DNA of 64,000 nt from Adiantum capillus-veneris. Its lineage: Eukaryota > Streptophyta > Polypodiopsida > Polypodiales > Pteridaceae. The stretch covers positions 93,385,476 through 93,449,475 of the forward strand of contig CM043944.1 in NCBI GenBank assembly GCA_014529385.2, read 5' to 3'. Below, piece after piece: positions 24,544 to 37,409 of the stretch (positions are counted from its first letter, which is position 1; each line of letters begins with the position of its first letter). The translations under genes were made by a program, and so were the position numbers. The notes below the pieces were generated by a model. That model did no database searches. It had not been told where the DNA came from and saw only the letters and a program-made list of their open reading frames with translations.

Positions 24544-27063
24544 ATGGCCAAGGTAACCTACCTATCAGAGGAACAGCTTGAAGAACACAATATGACAGTC
24601 TTCACCAGTAGATTCAAGAGTGAAGATGGAAATTAGGTAGAGTTGAAGATGCTACCCAAAGAACTTTATGATGTAGCAGTGAAGCCAGCCACAAAAGAAG
24701 CCAACAAAAGGTTAGGGCTTCAAGAATGCTATGATCAAGAGCCCTATGAGTATATTTCCAGAGAGCCTATGAATTATTATCAACAATCAAAGAAAGTTCA
24801 GATCACGAATCAGCAAGGCCAGAAAGTAGAAGTGGCCATTCCTTCTGTTGGCATTAAAGCTGCCAACAGAAGGAATGACAATGAGGGCCAGAGATAGGAA
24901 AACAACTGGTACATTCACCAAGATACAACTGTTGCCACCTTCTCTGACCTAACTCTGAAGCAAGTGGAGGATCCCGCCCATCTTTATCATCAACAGTTCC
25001 ATTTCCTCTCAAAGAGACCGCCCCAAGATACACTACTCCAAATCATGAGGTTGCAACCACTTTCATGCAAGTGTTGAAGTCAACAACAAGGAAAACAATA
25101 GATCACCCTCAATATGTGCTAACAACACTCAAGAGCACAAAGAAGAAAGGAAAGGTGACATATCTGGGCACTCCAAAAGTTCTAACACGAAACGCATACC
25201 ATGCTATTGGAATGGTCAACAACTTGCCACCATCCCCAAATTAAAATACATGGATAGTATCATCTCAACCCTCTCCACAAACCACTAGATTAAAGAAGAA
25301 AAGGGTATATAAATCAGATAAAGAATTAGCAGAAAGCTCGCCTAAAGCCCACAACAGTGAAAGCTCTAACAATGCAGAAAAGAGAACAAGGAGAGAAGAA
25401 ATGAAGAAGAAAGTAGTGGCAACACATCAAGAAGAAACACAACAAAAAAAATCAAGGTTTGAAAGAAAGAAAGAATCAATTGAAAGAAGTCGCCAAGCTG
25501 CAGGAGAAAACCCGGAGTCATGGAGCTCCAGGGAAATCAAGGGTCCTAGGACCAAGAACACCACAAAGAAGATTGAAGAAGATCCGAAGGATCTACTTGA
25601 GAGAATGTATGCAGAAGTCGAAGCCTTGAAGGTACAAAAAGCTCTAGAAGCGCAAAGGAAAGCAAGAGAAGAGCTGGCTACGCAACAAAGGCAAGCAGAA
25701 GCTGAACAACAAGCTGAACCACATCATGAAGAAGGAGAGATGTCTCCAAGACCCACTTCACCCACCAGTGAACAAGAAGATCGTCACATGCCTAGTCCAA
25801 GTCCTTCACCCACTGCCAAATCCAATGAAGGCGAGGAAACAAAAGGGAAACAGAAATAAGAGGAGGAGCCAGTTATGAACAATCAAAGGAAACATACAAA
25901 GATGAAGTTGGGCCTTCTACAACAACACAAGCAGAATCAGTTGAAGAAGCTACAAGCCTCAAGAAGATTCAGTTGAACCATCTACCAAGCCACAAGCAAA
26001 ATCTGTTGCACCGTCAAAAGAGCCGCAAGTCGAATTTGCTGGAACTTCTAAGCAGCCTCAGATAGAAGCTGAAGAATGGGAAACAATGGATGAAGTGATC
26101 ATCCAGGTAAATGAATATGCAAAGTAGAACAGAAAAGATGCAAACAGTAGCTCTTAGCCGCAATGCTAAAGCTAAAGAGTTGGAACAGGTAATTGATGCT
26201 CTCCAAGGTGAGATTGAAGACAAGATGATCATCATCAATAATCTACAAGAATAGATCAAAGAGCTAAAAAATGAAGCAAAGCAACACCAAAGTATCAAGG
26301 AGAAGCAACAAAAAGAAATGAAAGATTTAGGAGATCTTCTCACAAAGCTGTCAGATGCATGCAAAAGCAAGGACTAACAGTTGAGTGAAGTAACCAACGA
26401 ACTTTTAATCACTACTCAGTCAGTACAAAAGCTCCAAGGGCAAGTAAATGTAGCAAATGCTTCATTGCACTACTCAGAGCAGCAAATCAATGACCAAGCG
26501 ACATTCCTAAAGCTGATTAGGAAGGACCGAGTTGTAGCTTCACTCAAGGGAACAGATGAAGCCTACAAAACTTCCAGAAAAGACAAACAATGACCTAGAA
26601 CTTGAGTTGAAGCTGGAGCAGACACAAATACAAGACCTTGCCTTAATGCGGGTACAAAGAGAAGAGCACTTGCTCAAGGATATAGAGGACTTAAAGAGAG
26701 CCAACTAGTTGTTGAAAGAAGGGTATGGGAAGCTTAGGAGTAGGCAGGTACCTCTAAACTGCCAATTATAGACATAACATCAATCTCCTTTGCAGATATG
26801 GAAACACATCCAACAGAAGGGAAAATAAGAGAGTCTGAATTCCAAGTACCAACACTGAAGAAGAATAAGTGTCAATGGTCCAGATTTTTAAAGCTGAAGA
26901 AGATGCACTTAAAGATTAGAGTGTCCATGAAGTGGATGTTGAATGGAAAGTGGTAATAAATTGAGAGTTAATAGTTCTTCACTCAGTCAATGTAACATAG
27001 CTCACTCCCAACCAAATCAATGCTCAATGGCATCAACAGCCACTACCCTACCCTTTGATAAAG
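24544..27063 (+). pseudogene. Element E coiled-coil ORF (left part), homologue of the F ORF
   Basis: A broken ORF probably starting at the ATG at 24544 (MAKVTYLSEEQLEEHNMTVF). GQKVEVAIPSVGIKAA and YLGTPKVLTRNAYHAIG align with GKKVEVVITPQLIADA and YIGGAEVLTKIAYEAIG of the F protein. A Lys/Glu-rich and Pro-rich linker follows (25401-25859), then long heptad-like coiled coil (AKELEQVIDALQGEIEDK and beyond, 26130-26590). The frame can be followed to QWHQQPLPYPLIKV, which aligns with QWMQPTLPLPLLKF in F, and stops at the D insertion. Numerous stops show it is dead. It has no zinc knuckle or enzyme motif. Confidence 0.75.
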
Positions 27064-27068
27064 GTAGA

Positions 27069-27687
<619 letters not shown>

Positions 27688-28190
27688 TGGAGAGGGGGAA
27701 CATGGAACACACCCAGCACACAAAATATCTGCCTCTCTATAGTCCAGGGATTCAACAGCACCCCTAACCTCTCAAATAACACCTTGAAACTGGCTAATTT
27801 TCACTAACAACTCCACTTTAGCACACAGAACAACTACCTCACACCTAGCAAAAAACACCTTGCAGCACAAATGCACCCACATTGCTCAACTCACCCTTTC
27901 CAACTGATAAAACACTCCTATTTTTCCCTCTTGGTAGCACCTTTCAAGCTGCAGGCAACCAAGCTGCAGGCAAACCCTCTGCAAACAATGGCCAATACAC
28001 GGAGAGCGAGAGAAAAGGAGGGGAATGGGGAGAAGCAACACAAGAGATAGGGGCAAATAAGTGGTATTATTGCATAGGGGAGTAGTACAATCAAGTATGC
28101 AGCTTCAATGGCAAGCTTGGCACCACACAAGCTTGCAACTTCCAATCACACACTCAGGCAAAAAAGCCCTCAAATTTTTGCATTTTCATC

Positions 28191-28198
28191 CTTTTATA
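28191..28198 (-). promoter_or_regulatory. TATA box of the G 3' LTR
   Basis: On the - strand this reads TATAAAAG, preceded by CC, and is conserved at 35941-35948 in the other LTR. It would place the start of the RNA about 480 bp before the LTR's inner end. Promoter function is inferred. Confidence 0.5.
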
Positions 28199-28407
28199 GG
28201 GGTGCCCCTAGGAGGTTCAAAAAAGAAAAAATGGATGAGTTTCTCCTCCCATGGCCTTCACTTAGAGCTTCTTTTAGAATTTGTTTGCATTGCCAACACT
28301 TGGCAACTTCCAATTTTGGAAATATTTGCATGGTGTACTTTGTCCCTTCAATTTGGCCACCCTTGCCGGCTCACACCTCTGCTGTGAGACCCCTCCCCTC
28401 CTTGAGC

Positions 28408-28867
28408 CATTAGGAAAATTTTGAACTCATTTTTGGGCCTTTTAAGAGTGCCACATCATCAAAGTTGTACAAAAGAAAGCAACCCGGTAGACCCCTCTAA
28501 ATATTGCTTAGAACCCCATGATATGACCTATCATTTGAAAGTTCTTGAAAAATGGATTCTAAAGAGCCAAGGTCCGAAAAGTTTGGATGACTTCTATGAA
28601 AGTTATGCCATTTTTTTTCAATCAGTCAGGTTTTGTTACTGTTACGGTAATCTAAAATTACCCTTTTCTAGATCTACATGAAGGCAATGTCCGATACATG
28701 CATGTTATATATCAATAGATAGCATTTGAAGAGTAGATTCTAAATATCCAACCTCCGACAAGTTTGGATCTTATTTGCAAAAAAATTACCGATCCCCACT
28801 TTTTGAAAGCTATGCCACATCAACAATTCTTACAAGGCCCAATTTTGAGTCCAAACATTTCCTAATG
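28408..28867. mobile_element. MITE-like insert in the left LTR of G
   Basis: The insert starts CATTAGGAAA and ends TTTCCTAATG. The similarity of the inverted ends extends about 40 bp, including TTGGGCCTT on both arms. The right LTR of G lacks the insert: there CCTTGAGC runs directly into AGTAGCGATG at about 36120-36132, giving an empty site. Only a single C could be duplicated at the site. No transposase is encoded, and the superfamily is unresolved. Confidence 0.75.
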
Positions 28868-30119
28868 CAGTAGCGATGTCGCTATTGGGGGGGGGGGGGG
28901 GGGGGGGGGGGGTATACCCCTTTCCTCAAAAATTTTGGCGCATGTGAACCTCGCCCTAAGCGGGCGTGCTATGCCACATCAGCACTCACCGTCACAGGCC
29001 ACCGGCCATCACCGTGCCGCCCTGCTCCGCCTCTGCAGGCCAAAACCGTCGACAGACGCCCCCGTGCGCCTTGCGCAGCACCCGCGCCCACACGCCATCG
29101 CCATGGGAGGAAGCTCCCCTCTCTCTCCCCTCTTGTGTCCCAATGAGGGCTCACGAGCCTGTATATGTACCGCGACCCTGCTGCCCTCCATTGTGCATAT
29201 GGGTTTAATCCCCGCCCACGTGGCATCCCCTCATTTACATGCACCGCCAAGGGTCTTAAGAACCTTCAAAAAATTTATAAAAAATCCCCTTTTTTTGGTC
29301 CTCTTCCCCAAGCTCCCTTAGTCTGCTCCCGGACCCGATTTTCAAGCAGTCAAGACTCACTGAAACTCCACCTTCTCGGCTCCAACCGCACTTGCCATCT
29401 CTGCATTTCGACCCCTTGGCACCCTCGAACCAAGGCCATCAAAAGGGAAAAAATCATCTGCAAACACTTTGTCTTCATCTGCCCTAGGTTTTCCCAAGCC
29501 ATAACTTGGTGCCTGAAGCTCGGAATCACGTGCCGTGACTTCGTGCTAACTCCACTTGATGTACACTACCACCAAGAACTTTGGAGAGACCCAAAACATG
29601 CGAGATGGCACATCCTCCAATGCAGCCAAGTGGGCTTAGACCCGGTCCCTGAAAAAGTTTCAACTTGCTGTACCTTGCTAACCAGAGCTCCGATTTGTGA
29701 CCTGAAAAGAAGGGTAGGCTCCATGAATTGAGCTCTACACACCTGTACCTCGACTTCCACTTGGACCCCCTGTCCCTAGCTGCCCTGTCTTGCAAGAATC
29801 TACAAACCACTGAAACTTCAACCTTCAATAACTTGGGCTCCGTAGCTCAGTTTGATGAGCCGTCTGGATCTGCTCCTTCAGCACTTCAAGATCTTACTTC
29901 CTGGACCCAAAAGCTGCACTTTGCACCTCTTTCACTTGCTACCCAAATTAGCCCCTCATGGAGCCTTCCTTGGCCTATAAACTGCATCATGCATACACTT
30001 CCACTTCTACCTGCCAAACCATGATTCCCCTAGCTACTCCAGCCCTTTGTCATGCTTCTGTTAGCCTGCATACATCTGCCCATGCCACCTTCTAGAGTCG
30101 ACATACTTTGGCTGCACCA

Positions 30120-30140
30120 TCATTGCCCACCCCCCTGTTG
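30120..30140 (-). other. Polypurine tract of G
   Basis: On the - strand CAGGGGGGTGGGCAATGA directly abuts the LTR start TGGTGCAGCC. A related tract with the same ending abuts the left LTR of H at 21109. Confidence 0.65.
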
Positions 30141-30259
30141 AACATTTATGCTCAACCATATAAAAGCTCTATTCTCTTTCTAACTGCAAAACCTGGCACA
30201 CACTATGAGAAAACTAAAACCATATATACATTATTTTATTGCACCCTATTGCCAAACCT

Positions 30260-30784
30260 TCAAGTGGGTTGCCCCAACCCCCGCATAAGAATCTGATGCA
30301 CCGCTGGCACTAACTCCCTTTCAAAATAGAGCTTGAGATGCATACCATTTACCCTATGTTTAAGAAACCGACCATCCAACCTAATTAGTGCATAAGTACC
30401 ATTGGAAAAAACTTGATGAACCTTGTAAGGTCCCGTCCACTTTTTCTTGAACTTCTTCTGAAAGGTGAAGTCAAGATAACTCTCGTATTTCATCACTAGA
30501 TCGCCCTTCTCAATCTGCTTGGCTGGCAAATGTTGGTTGAACTTTGCTACCCTTCTTTCTCGCCGCTTCACATAAAAATCTGCCGCTGTCTCATGATCCA
30601 TCCTCAAAGTTTCAAGACTTGTAATCCTATCCTGCAAAATATCTTGATGAGTGTTATGGATTTGCCACAAACCTTTGAGAACCCCTAGTTGCACATGCAC
30701 AGACAGGATCGCTTGCTTGCCATATACCAACTCGTAGGGAGTGAAGTTGATTGCCACCTTATATGAAGTCTTGTAAGCCCACAA
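30260..30784 (-). pseudogene. G integrase, C-terminal part
   Basis: It continues the integrase after one TAG stop (30818-30820). Features: WAYKTSYKVAINFTPYELVY at the end of the core, then FKKKWTGPYKVHQVFSNGTY and RVNGMHLKLYF, the usual SH3-like tail of gypsy integrases. There is no chromodomain, as expected for Tat-type elements. The frame ends about 140 bp before the LTR. Confidence 0.88.
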
Positions 30785-30817
30785 ACATTTATCAAGGTTA
30801 GATTCCCACTCTTCAAC

Positions 30818-32164
30818 CTACTGGTATATATACTTCGTAAAAATCTTGACTATCTTTCCATTTGCACTCTCCACCAAACCATTGCACTCCGGGTGGTATG
30901 GAGATGAAAATTGATGTTGAATCCCCAATATGTCCACCAGAGCACGCACCAACTTACTTCTGAATCCTTGTCCTTGATCTGATATAAGCACCCAAGGTAC
31001 TCCAAAGTGACAACATATGCAATCAAATACAAATTGAGCAACAGTATGCGCATTTACCTCTTTGACCGCTTTAGCCTCGACCCACCGCGTAAGGTAGTCT
31101 ATGGCCACTACCACATATTTCTTACCGCTCGCTGACTTGGGAAATGGACCAATTGTATCCAAACCCCACTTTTCAAAGGCATCATGTGCAATGATAGCCC
31201 CTTGTTGCTCGGCTACCAGTCGTCTTTCACCCATCACTTGGCACTGATGACATGTCTTGCACCAATAATGCACATCTCGCACAACAGAAGGCCACAAGAA
31301 CCCACTTCTTAAGATAAGAAACAAAACTTGACTCTTACCCTGATGACCGCTTTCCTCGTGGCATTGCTCCAATACCATGCCGATCTCTTCTTTGTAAAGG
31401 ACACGACGTAGCACCCCATCTCGACTGTGCATCATAAGATCTTCTCCAACAAGAGTGAACCTTTTAGCCTTTTGAACAACTCTCCTCTTTCTTAGCTTGG
31501 AAAGCCCGTCGGAACATTGACCTGTACTCAAGAAATCATCAATATCATTCAAAGTCTCTCTACTGATATAAGTGGCCGGCCCCACATACAAACTCGACAC
31601 TTGAGTCTGAACATGACTGCTGGCCAACCGATTTGCTTCCTGGTTTTGTTCTCTCCTCACATGTTTAAATTGCACTGCTTCAAAAAACTTCAATAGCTTC
31701 TTTATGGAAAAAAACCAATTCTTGAGAGAATCCCTCTTTACCTGCCATTGGCCCAAAAGTTGTTTGACAACCAGTAGAGCATCACCTTTTACGACCAACC
31801 TTGATATGACAAAGTCAATGCATTGCTTGAGCCCCAGGTGTAAAGTAAGATACTCCGCTTCATTGTTGGTATGCACCTCCTCCAAGTCGTAAGCTTTGGA
31901 AAAAATAACTGTACCGTGCGGATCTTGAATGACTACACCTCCACCTGCTTTCTGTGTTACTCGTCTGTAAGCGCCATCAAACCACATCGTGAAGGCCCCT
32001 TCCAAGTCAGGTTCCTCCTTATCCTCCTCTCCTACCACCCTTGGATAAATTGGTAACTCAACCTCCTTGTTGACTAGGATATCTGCCAAATGAGACCGCT
32101 GAGTGTGATCCACTTTAAACTCAAACTCAAACTCAAACTCTTGAAGCTCGATTATCCACTTCAT
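30818..32164 (-). pseudogene. G second (archaeal-type) RNase H and integrase
   Basis: A 448-codon open frame. Its first part ends the gypsy RNase H. Then comes a second RNase H with TMWFDGAYRR, TNNEAEYLTLHLGLK and VKGDALLVVKQLLGQWQV: the Asp, Glu and Asp positions of an archaeal-type RNase H, found in Tat elements. The integrase has CHEESGH and WCKTCHQC (zinc site), then GLDTIGPFP, LISDQGQGF and CNGLVESANGK, giving the D, D and E catalytic residues. A short EF repeat at the start reflects expansion of the codons GAG-TTT. This is the best preserved pol segment in the window. Confidence 0.93.
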
Positions 32165-33394
32165 GATTCGAGTGTAGCACCACTTCAGGCAAAAGATTGC
32201 TAGCAGTCAACACATAAAACTTCCGAACGACCCAATATACTTTGAACTTTCTGCAGGCAAAGACCAAAGCCATCACCCACTGTTCCGCCTCCGTATAAGT
32301 AGCTTCACCCGGACTAATGACCCTGCTTTCAAAATAAATAGGCTTATAACTCCTTCCTACCTTTTGTAACAATACTACGCCGATATCCACCGTTCCCAGT
32401 GTCATAGCAATATAAAAATCATCCTCATGATTAGGAGGACATACTGTAGGTAACTGACATAGAATACCCTTCACTTTATCAAAGGCCTCTTGAGCTTCCT
32501 CATCCCACTGAAATCCATGCACCTGTTCAGCCCTTTTCTGAAGAGGGTAGACATATTGAGATAACATCCAAAAAAAGTGGGATAAATACTTTAACTTATG
32601 CACGAATGACGCCAATTCCATTGCACTGGTTGGAGGCTCCATAAGAACCAATGATTTCACCTTCTCTGGGTCTGCTTCAATTCCGTTCTGTGATACCACA
32701 TGACCCAGCAACTGAACCCTTGGTTGTGCTAGCTTGCACTTCTTTGGATTCAATTGAACTCCTTCTTCATCTAGCCTTTGAAAACATAGCCTTAACTTGG
32801 ACAAATGTTCTGCCCTGGAACTATAGCAACCAATATCATCCATAAACAGTTTGATGAACTTACCCAAGTATGGCCCGAACACCTTGTTCATCCAATCTTT
32901 AAAAGTCGCATACGCATTCACCTGTCCAAAAGGCATCCTGCGGTAGGCAAAGCAACCCCATGGAGAAATGAGGTAGTCTTTAACTAGTCCTCCAAAGCAA
33001 TACCGATCTGAAAATACCCTGAAAACCCATCCATAATGGAATAGCGTTCATGTCCGGCAACCTGGTTTAAAATCTCATCTTGAAATGGCAAAGGGTAATG
33101 ATTCTGCTTGGTTGCAACATTCAAAGGCTTATAATATGCACATACTCGCCATTTTCCATTTTTCTTCAGGGTAATGACATCAGGAGAGATGCACTCAGAC
33201 TCCTTTACTGGATATATAATACCTGCCTCGAGAAACTTGTTGATCACCTGCCATAGAGCTTCCTTTTGAATATCTCCCAACCTTCTGAGCTTTTGTGCTT
33301 TTGGTATGTATCCTTCTTTAAGTAGAATCTGATGCTCCACTCCTTTATCTCCCCTCAAATCCTTATACTCCATTGCAAAGTGTAGGATGCACAT
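32133..33394 (-). pseudogene. G reverse transcriptase and first RNase H
   Basis: Two frames: 33394-32984 has the fingers (AGIIYPVKESECISPDVITL and HYPLPFQDEIL) and DGFSGYFQIGIALED. After a TAG (32984-32986) and a shift, 32936-32133 continues with MPFGQVNAYATF, the catalytic box LFMDDIGCYS and LLGHVVSQNGIEADPEKV. The first RNase H follows (PIYFESRVISPGEATYTEAE). The expected Asp of the RNase H start (normally in a V-D-A-S type motif) is not seen at DIGVVLLQKVG. The last bases overlap the next frame, marking another shift. Confidence 0.9.
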
Positions 33395-33923
33395 AGGTCC
33401 ATATAGCCTTCCTTCTCCTGCTTTGTTAAATCTGAACCTAGAATATCTTCCACCTCTTTAGCTTGCAGACTACAAATAGGAACTTGCATACCTCTCCTTG
33501 TAGTGGTAGAGTCTACTGTGACTCCGAACAAATCTGTATCCAGCTTCAATCAATCCTCATCACTCTCTTCCTCTTTGAAACTGGTCAACCCTTCATCATA
33601 AGTAGACTCCGTTTCGTACTCATAACTGGTACTGAAATCTCGATTATCTCCACCTGCTGATGAGGGATGAAAATGACTTCCCTTGGTCTTTAGATCCCAC
33701 ACAATCTATCCTCCATTTTCCCGATCCGGCAAGGTAAACACCCCGGTCCCCCAATCTTGCTTGGCTCCAATTGCCAACATGCATGGCCTCCCCAACATAA
33801 TTGGATAAGCATTCTCTCCTGCTTTTATGACAAAAAAATCAATTAAGCATTCAATTCCCATAACCTTTACCTTCACATCCTATGCCACTCCTGAACAACG
33901 AGCTTTGACATGATTAGCCATCC

Positions 33924-34259
33924 TCATTTGCACATTGGCCTGACAACAGCTTTAATGCCAATCTCCCTCATAGCAGACTCCGTAATAACAAAGACTTGGG
34001 CACCACCATTGATGTAGGCTTGAACTTGTTTCTTCTTCTCAATCAAAACATCCACCACCGGAAGCACATCAGTAGGACTCCCCACCTTTAAGGCTAGATT
34101 TGTACTGTATGCACCTCTCCTCCCACTCGAGGAAGCCTCGTGCTGAGGACATTGCCTTCTTAACTTAGGGTTTAATGCAAGCAGCTGCCCAAAAGTGATG
34201 TTAGCCTTTTGATTTTGAACATCTCTTACCAAATAATTCTCCGGATTACCGCGTCCCAA
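33924..34259 (-). pseudogene. G protease-like region
   Basis: The motif YINGGAQVFVITE corresponds to the D-G/S-G-A active-site loop of plant retrotransposon proteases, with the catalytic Asp replaced by Asn. Further sequence is readable in other frames down to about 33400 (AYPIMLGRPCML in 33840-33760). This copy could not be active. Confidence 0.7.
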
Positions 34260-34330
34260 CTGAAAATCCTTTTGGGTAATTCGTCGTCTCCGCCTTCTTC
34301 TGCTTGGCTCTAGCTACTCTCTACCTTCAT

Positions 34331-35411
34331 TTACCTTTTCTTTCCCCTTCTTTGCTCTAGTTTCACACTCCGTCTCAGTCTCCCTGTCACCTCGTGCTCT
34401 TTTGTTGGCCATAATGTCAACCTCCTGCCTGTCAACACCAATAATGTTAACCCTTGGTATTTCATCATTACCTGATGGAGCCGCCTGTGCTTGGTTTTCA
34501 ACCTCTTGCTGCCCTCTTTGGCCATTAAACTAAGCTTGACCACGGCCTCAACCAAATAGAGGATACATGCCGTCCCTTTCCCTTGGTGGGTGAGGGAAAT
34601 CTGGAGCATAGTGGCCCTCCTCTCCGCAATTGTAACACCTTCCAAACAATTGCCTAGCTCTGCCTCTTCCTGTCCTTGCTTGATCTCTGTCCATAACATT
34701 TAAACGCAACTCTTGCATTTGATCAGACAAATCTTGAGCTGTACGTACCCATTGTTGGGGAATGGTTGCTACCCCTCGATTGGGCTGATTCTCTGTTTGG
34801 ACTTCTTCTCTCGGATTCGAAGTTGGATTGGGAACCATCGCCTCATATCCCAATGCACCTTGCTCAATCTTCTTCTTTATTTTACGGCTTTTAGGCCCGG
34901 CAATAGCAACTGCCCCGTTGTAATTCTCTGGGCCCTCGAAATCCACCTTTTCACGAACTTTGGGATGTAAACAAGACATAAAATTTTCCAATTTAAAGTA
35001 ATCACCACCATTGACCAACTGCATGGCCACTGCAAAGTCCCTCCAGCACTCTTCAAAGTGGGCGAGGAAGACGCTAAATTCCTCATTCACGTCCTGCTTC
35101 AAATTTTTCAATCTTGCATCCAAGTCGACATGAGATACCCCTTTTCGAAAATCTTGCAGAAAACGGGCCCGCAACGCTGGCCATATAATTCTTCGCTCTC
35201 CCTCCAACGCATAGAACCATGTCTTTGCTTTTCCCCGCATCAACAACGGGATTGTTTGCATCTTGCTATCTTCATTCGGCATATGCAGTGACAGCATATA
35301 CAACTCAAAATCGGCCATCCACTCTTCCGGATCTCCTTCTCCGGCAAAAACTGGTCCATAACTAGGTGTTGCCATCTCTCCTTGATGGAAATAATTGTCT
35401 TCGATCAACAC
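34331..35411 (-). pseudogene. G gag
   Basis: The frame 35411-34548 encodes a gag core: GDPEEWMADFELYMLSLHMP, RGKAKTWFYALEG, WPALRARFLQDFRKG and VFLAHFEECWRDF. A Pro/Asn-rich part and an Arg-rich stretch follow, then a knuckle CYNCGEEGHYAPDF in which the fourth ligand is Phe instead of Cys. The reading then shifts to other frames (34331-34700). The start region overlaps the leader just inside the primer site, so the true first codon may be the ATG near 35373 (MATPSYGPVFAGEG). Confidence 0.87.
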
Positions 35412-35426
35412 CGACGAGCAATCACA

Positions 35427-35447
35427 GGTTCCTCAATGGGGGCACCA
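35427..35447 (-). other. Primer-binding site of G
   Basis: On the - strand the sequence TGGTGCCCCCATTGAGGAAC starts five bases inside the LTR, which is the usual position, and begins TGG as required by the tRNA CCA end. I could not assign the tRNA from memory. Confidence 0.65.
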
Positions 35448-35452
35448 AAAGA

Positions 35453-37364
35453 TGGAGAGGGGGAATAGGGAACAAACCCAGCACACAAAATATCTGCCTC
35501 TCTATAGCCCAGGGATTCCACAACACCCCTAACCTCTCAAATAACACCTTGAAACTGGCTAATTTTCACTAACAACTCCACTTTAGCACACAGAACAACT
35601 ACCTCACACCTAGCAAAAAAAACCTTGCATTACAAATGCACCCACACTGCTCAACTTACCCTTTCCAACTCACAAAACACTCCTATTCTGCCCTCTTGGT
35701 AGCACCTTTCAACCTGCAGGCAAACCCTCTGCAAACAATGGCCAATACATGGAGAGCGAGAGAAAAGGAGGGGAATGGGGAGAAGCAACACAAGAGATAG
35801 GGGAAAATAAGTGGTATTATTGCATAGGGGAGTAGTACAATCAAGTATGCACCTTCAATGGCAAGCTTAGCACCACACAAGCCTGCAACTTCTAATCACA
35901 CACCCAGGAAAAAAAGCCCTCAAATTTTTGCATTTTCATCCTTTTATAGGGGTGCCTCTAGGAGGTTCAAAAAATAAAAAATGGATGAGTTTCTCCTCGC
36001 ATGGCCTTCACTTAGAGCTTCTTTTAGAATTTGTTTGCATTGCCAACACTTGGCATCTTTCAATTTTGGAAATATTTGCATGGTGTACTTTGTCCCTCTG
36101 CTGCGAGACCCCTCCCCTCCTTGAGCAGTAGCGATGTCGCTATGGGGGGGGGGGGGGTATACCCCTTTCCTCAAACATTTTGGCGCATGTGAACCTGGCC
36201 CTAAGCGGGCGTGCTATGCCACGTCAGCACTCACCATCACAGGCCACTGGCCACCGCCGGGCCACCCTACTCCGCCTCTGTAGGCCAAAACCACTGACAG
36301 ATGCCCCCGTGCGCCCTGCGCAGCGCCCGCGCCTACACGCCATCGCCATGGGAGGGAGCTCCCCCCTCTCTCCCCTCTTGTGTCCCAATGAGGGCTCACG
36401 AGCTTGTATATGTACCACGACCCTGCTGCCCTCCATTGTGCATATGGATTTAATCCCCGCCCACGTGGAATCCCCTCATTTACATGCACCCCCAAGGGTC
36501 TTAAGAACCTCCAAAAAAATTATTAAAAGTCCCCTTTTTTTGGTCCTTTTACCCAAGCTCCCTTAGTCTGCTCCTGGACCCGATTTTCAAGCAGTCAAGA
36601 CTCAGTGAAAATCCACCTTCGCGGCTCCAACCGCACTTGCCATCTCTACATTTTGACCCCTCGGCACCCTCGAACCAAGGCCGTCAAAACAGAAAAAATC
36701 ATCTGCAAACACTTTGTCTTCATCTGCCCTAGGTTTTCCCAAGCCATAACTTGGTGCCTGAAGCTCGGAATCATGTGCCGTGACTTCGTGCTAACTCCAC
36801 TTGATGTATGATACCACCGAGAACTTTGGTGAGACCCAAAAGATGCGAGATGGCACATCCTCCAATGCAGCCAAGTGGGCTCAGACCCGGCCCTCGGAAA
36901 AGTTTCAACTTGCTGTACCTTGCTAACCAGAGCTCCGATTCGCGACCTGAAAAGACGGGTAGGCTCCATGAATTGAGCTCTACACACCTGTACCTCGACT
37001 TGCAGTTGGACCACTTGTCCCTAGCTGCCCTGTCTGGCAGGAATCTGCAAACCACTGAAACTTCAACCTTCAATAACTTGGGCTCCGTAGCTCGGTTTGA
37101 TGAGACATCTGGACTTGCTCCTTTAGCACTTTAGGCTCTTCATTCCTGGACCCAGAAGCTGCACTTTGCACCTCTTTCATCTGGTACCCAAATTAGCCCC
37201 TCATGGAGCCTTCCTCGGCCTATAAACTGCATCATGCATACACTTCCGCTGCTACCTGCCAAACCAGGATTCCCCTAGCTGCTCCAGCCCTTTGCCATGC
37301 TTATGTTAGCCTGCATACATCTACCCATGCCACCTTCTAGAGTCGACACACTTTGGCTGCACCA
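35453..37364 (-). mobile_element. 5' LTR of G
   Basis: 1912 bp. It begins TGGAGAGGGGGAAT and ends GGCTGCACCA on the + strand. It is collinear with the left LTR but lacks the MITE-like insert and has a shorter G run (14 G, 36144-36157). Confidence 0.9.
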
Positions 37365-37387
37365 ACGTACGGCAAAGCGTACATTTT

Positions 37388-37409
37388 TGGCACCGCTATT
37401 GTGGATTGC
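37388..37409 (+). other. Primer-binding site of D (decayed tRNA-Asp type)
   Basis: TGGCACCGCTATTGTGGATT differs from the consensus tRNA-Asp site TGGCGCCGTTGCCGGGGATT mainly at CpG-like positions. It lies four bases after the end of the D 5' LTR, confirming that the 19 bp right of G belong to that LTR. Confidence 0.8.

Larger units (their letters stand above)
27688..30119 (-). mobile_element. 3' LTR of G
   Basis: 2432 bp, closely matching the right LTR. It carries two features that differ from the right copy: a 460-bp TIR-flanked insert (28408-28867) and a run of 26 G (28887-28912), where the other LTR has 14. Long apparent frames inside both LTRs have no recognised domain and I do not call them genes. 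Confidence 0.9.
27688..37364 (-). mobile_element. Element G: Tat-like LTR element with two RNase H domains
   Basis: Two LTRs (27688-30119 and 35453-37364) flank an internal region with gag, protease, RT, RNase H, a second RNase H and integrase, all leftward. Dual RNase H is a known hallmark of the plant Tat/Ogre lineage. The LTRs run TGGAGAGGGGG to GGCTGCACCA on the + strand. Left flank ACAT and right flank ACGT may be a 4-bp target duplication with one CpG change. The pre-insertion text is the end of the D 5' LTR. Confidence 0.92.

Noticed and set aside
28935-29731. Frames in the G LTRs (also 36180-36566)
   Set aside because: Similar frames occur in both LTRs only because the LTRs are duplicates; they differ in stops, lack domains, and lie in the U3 part.
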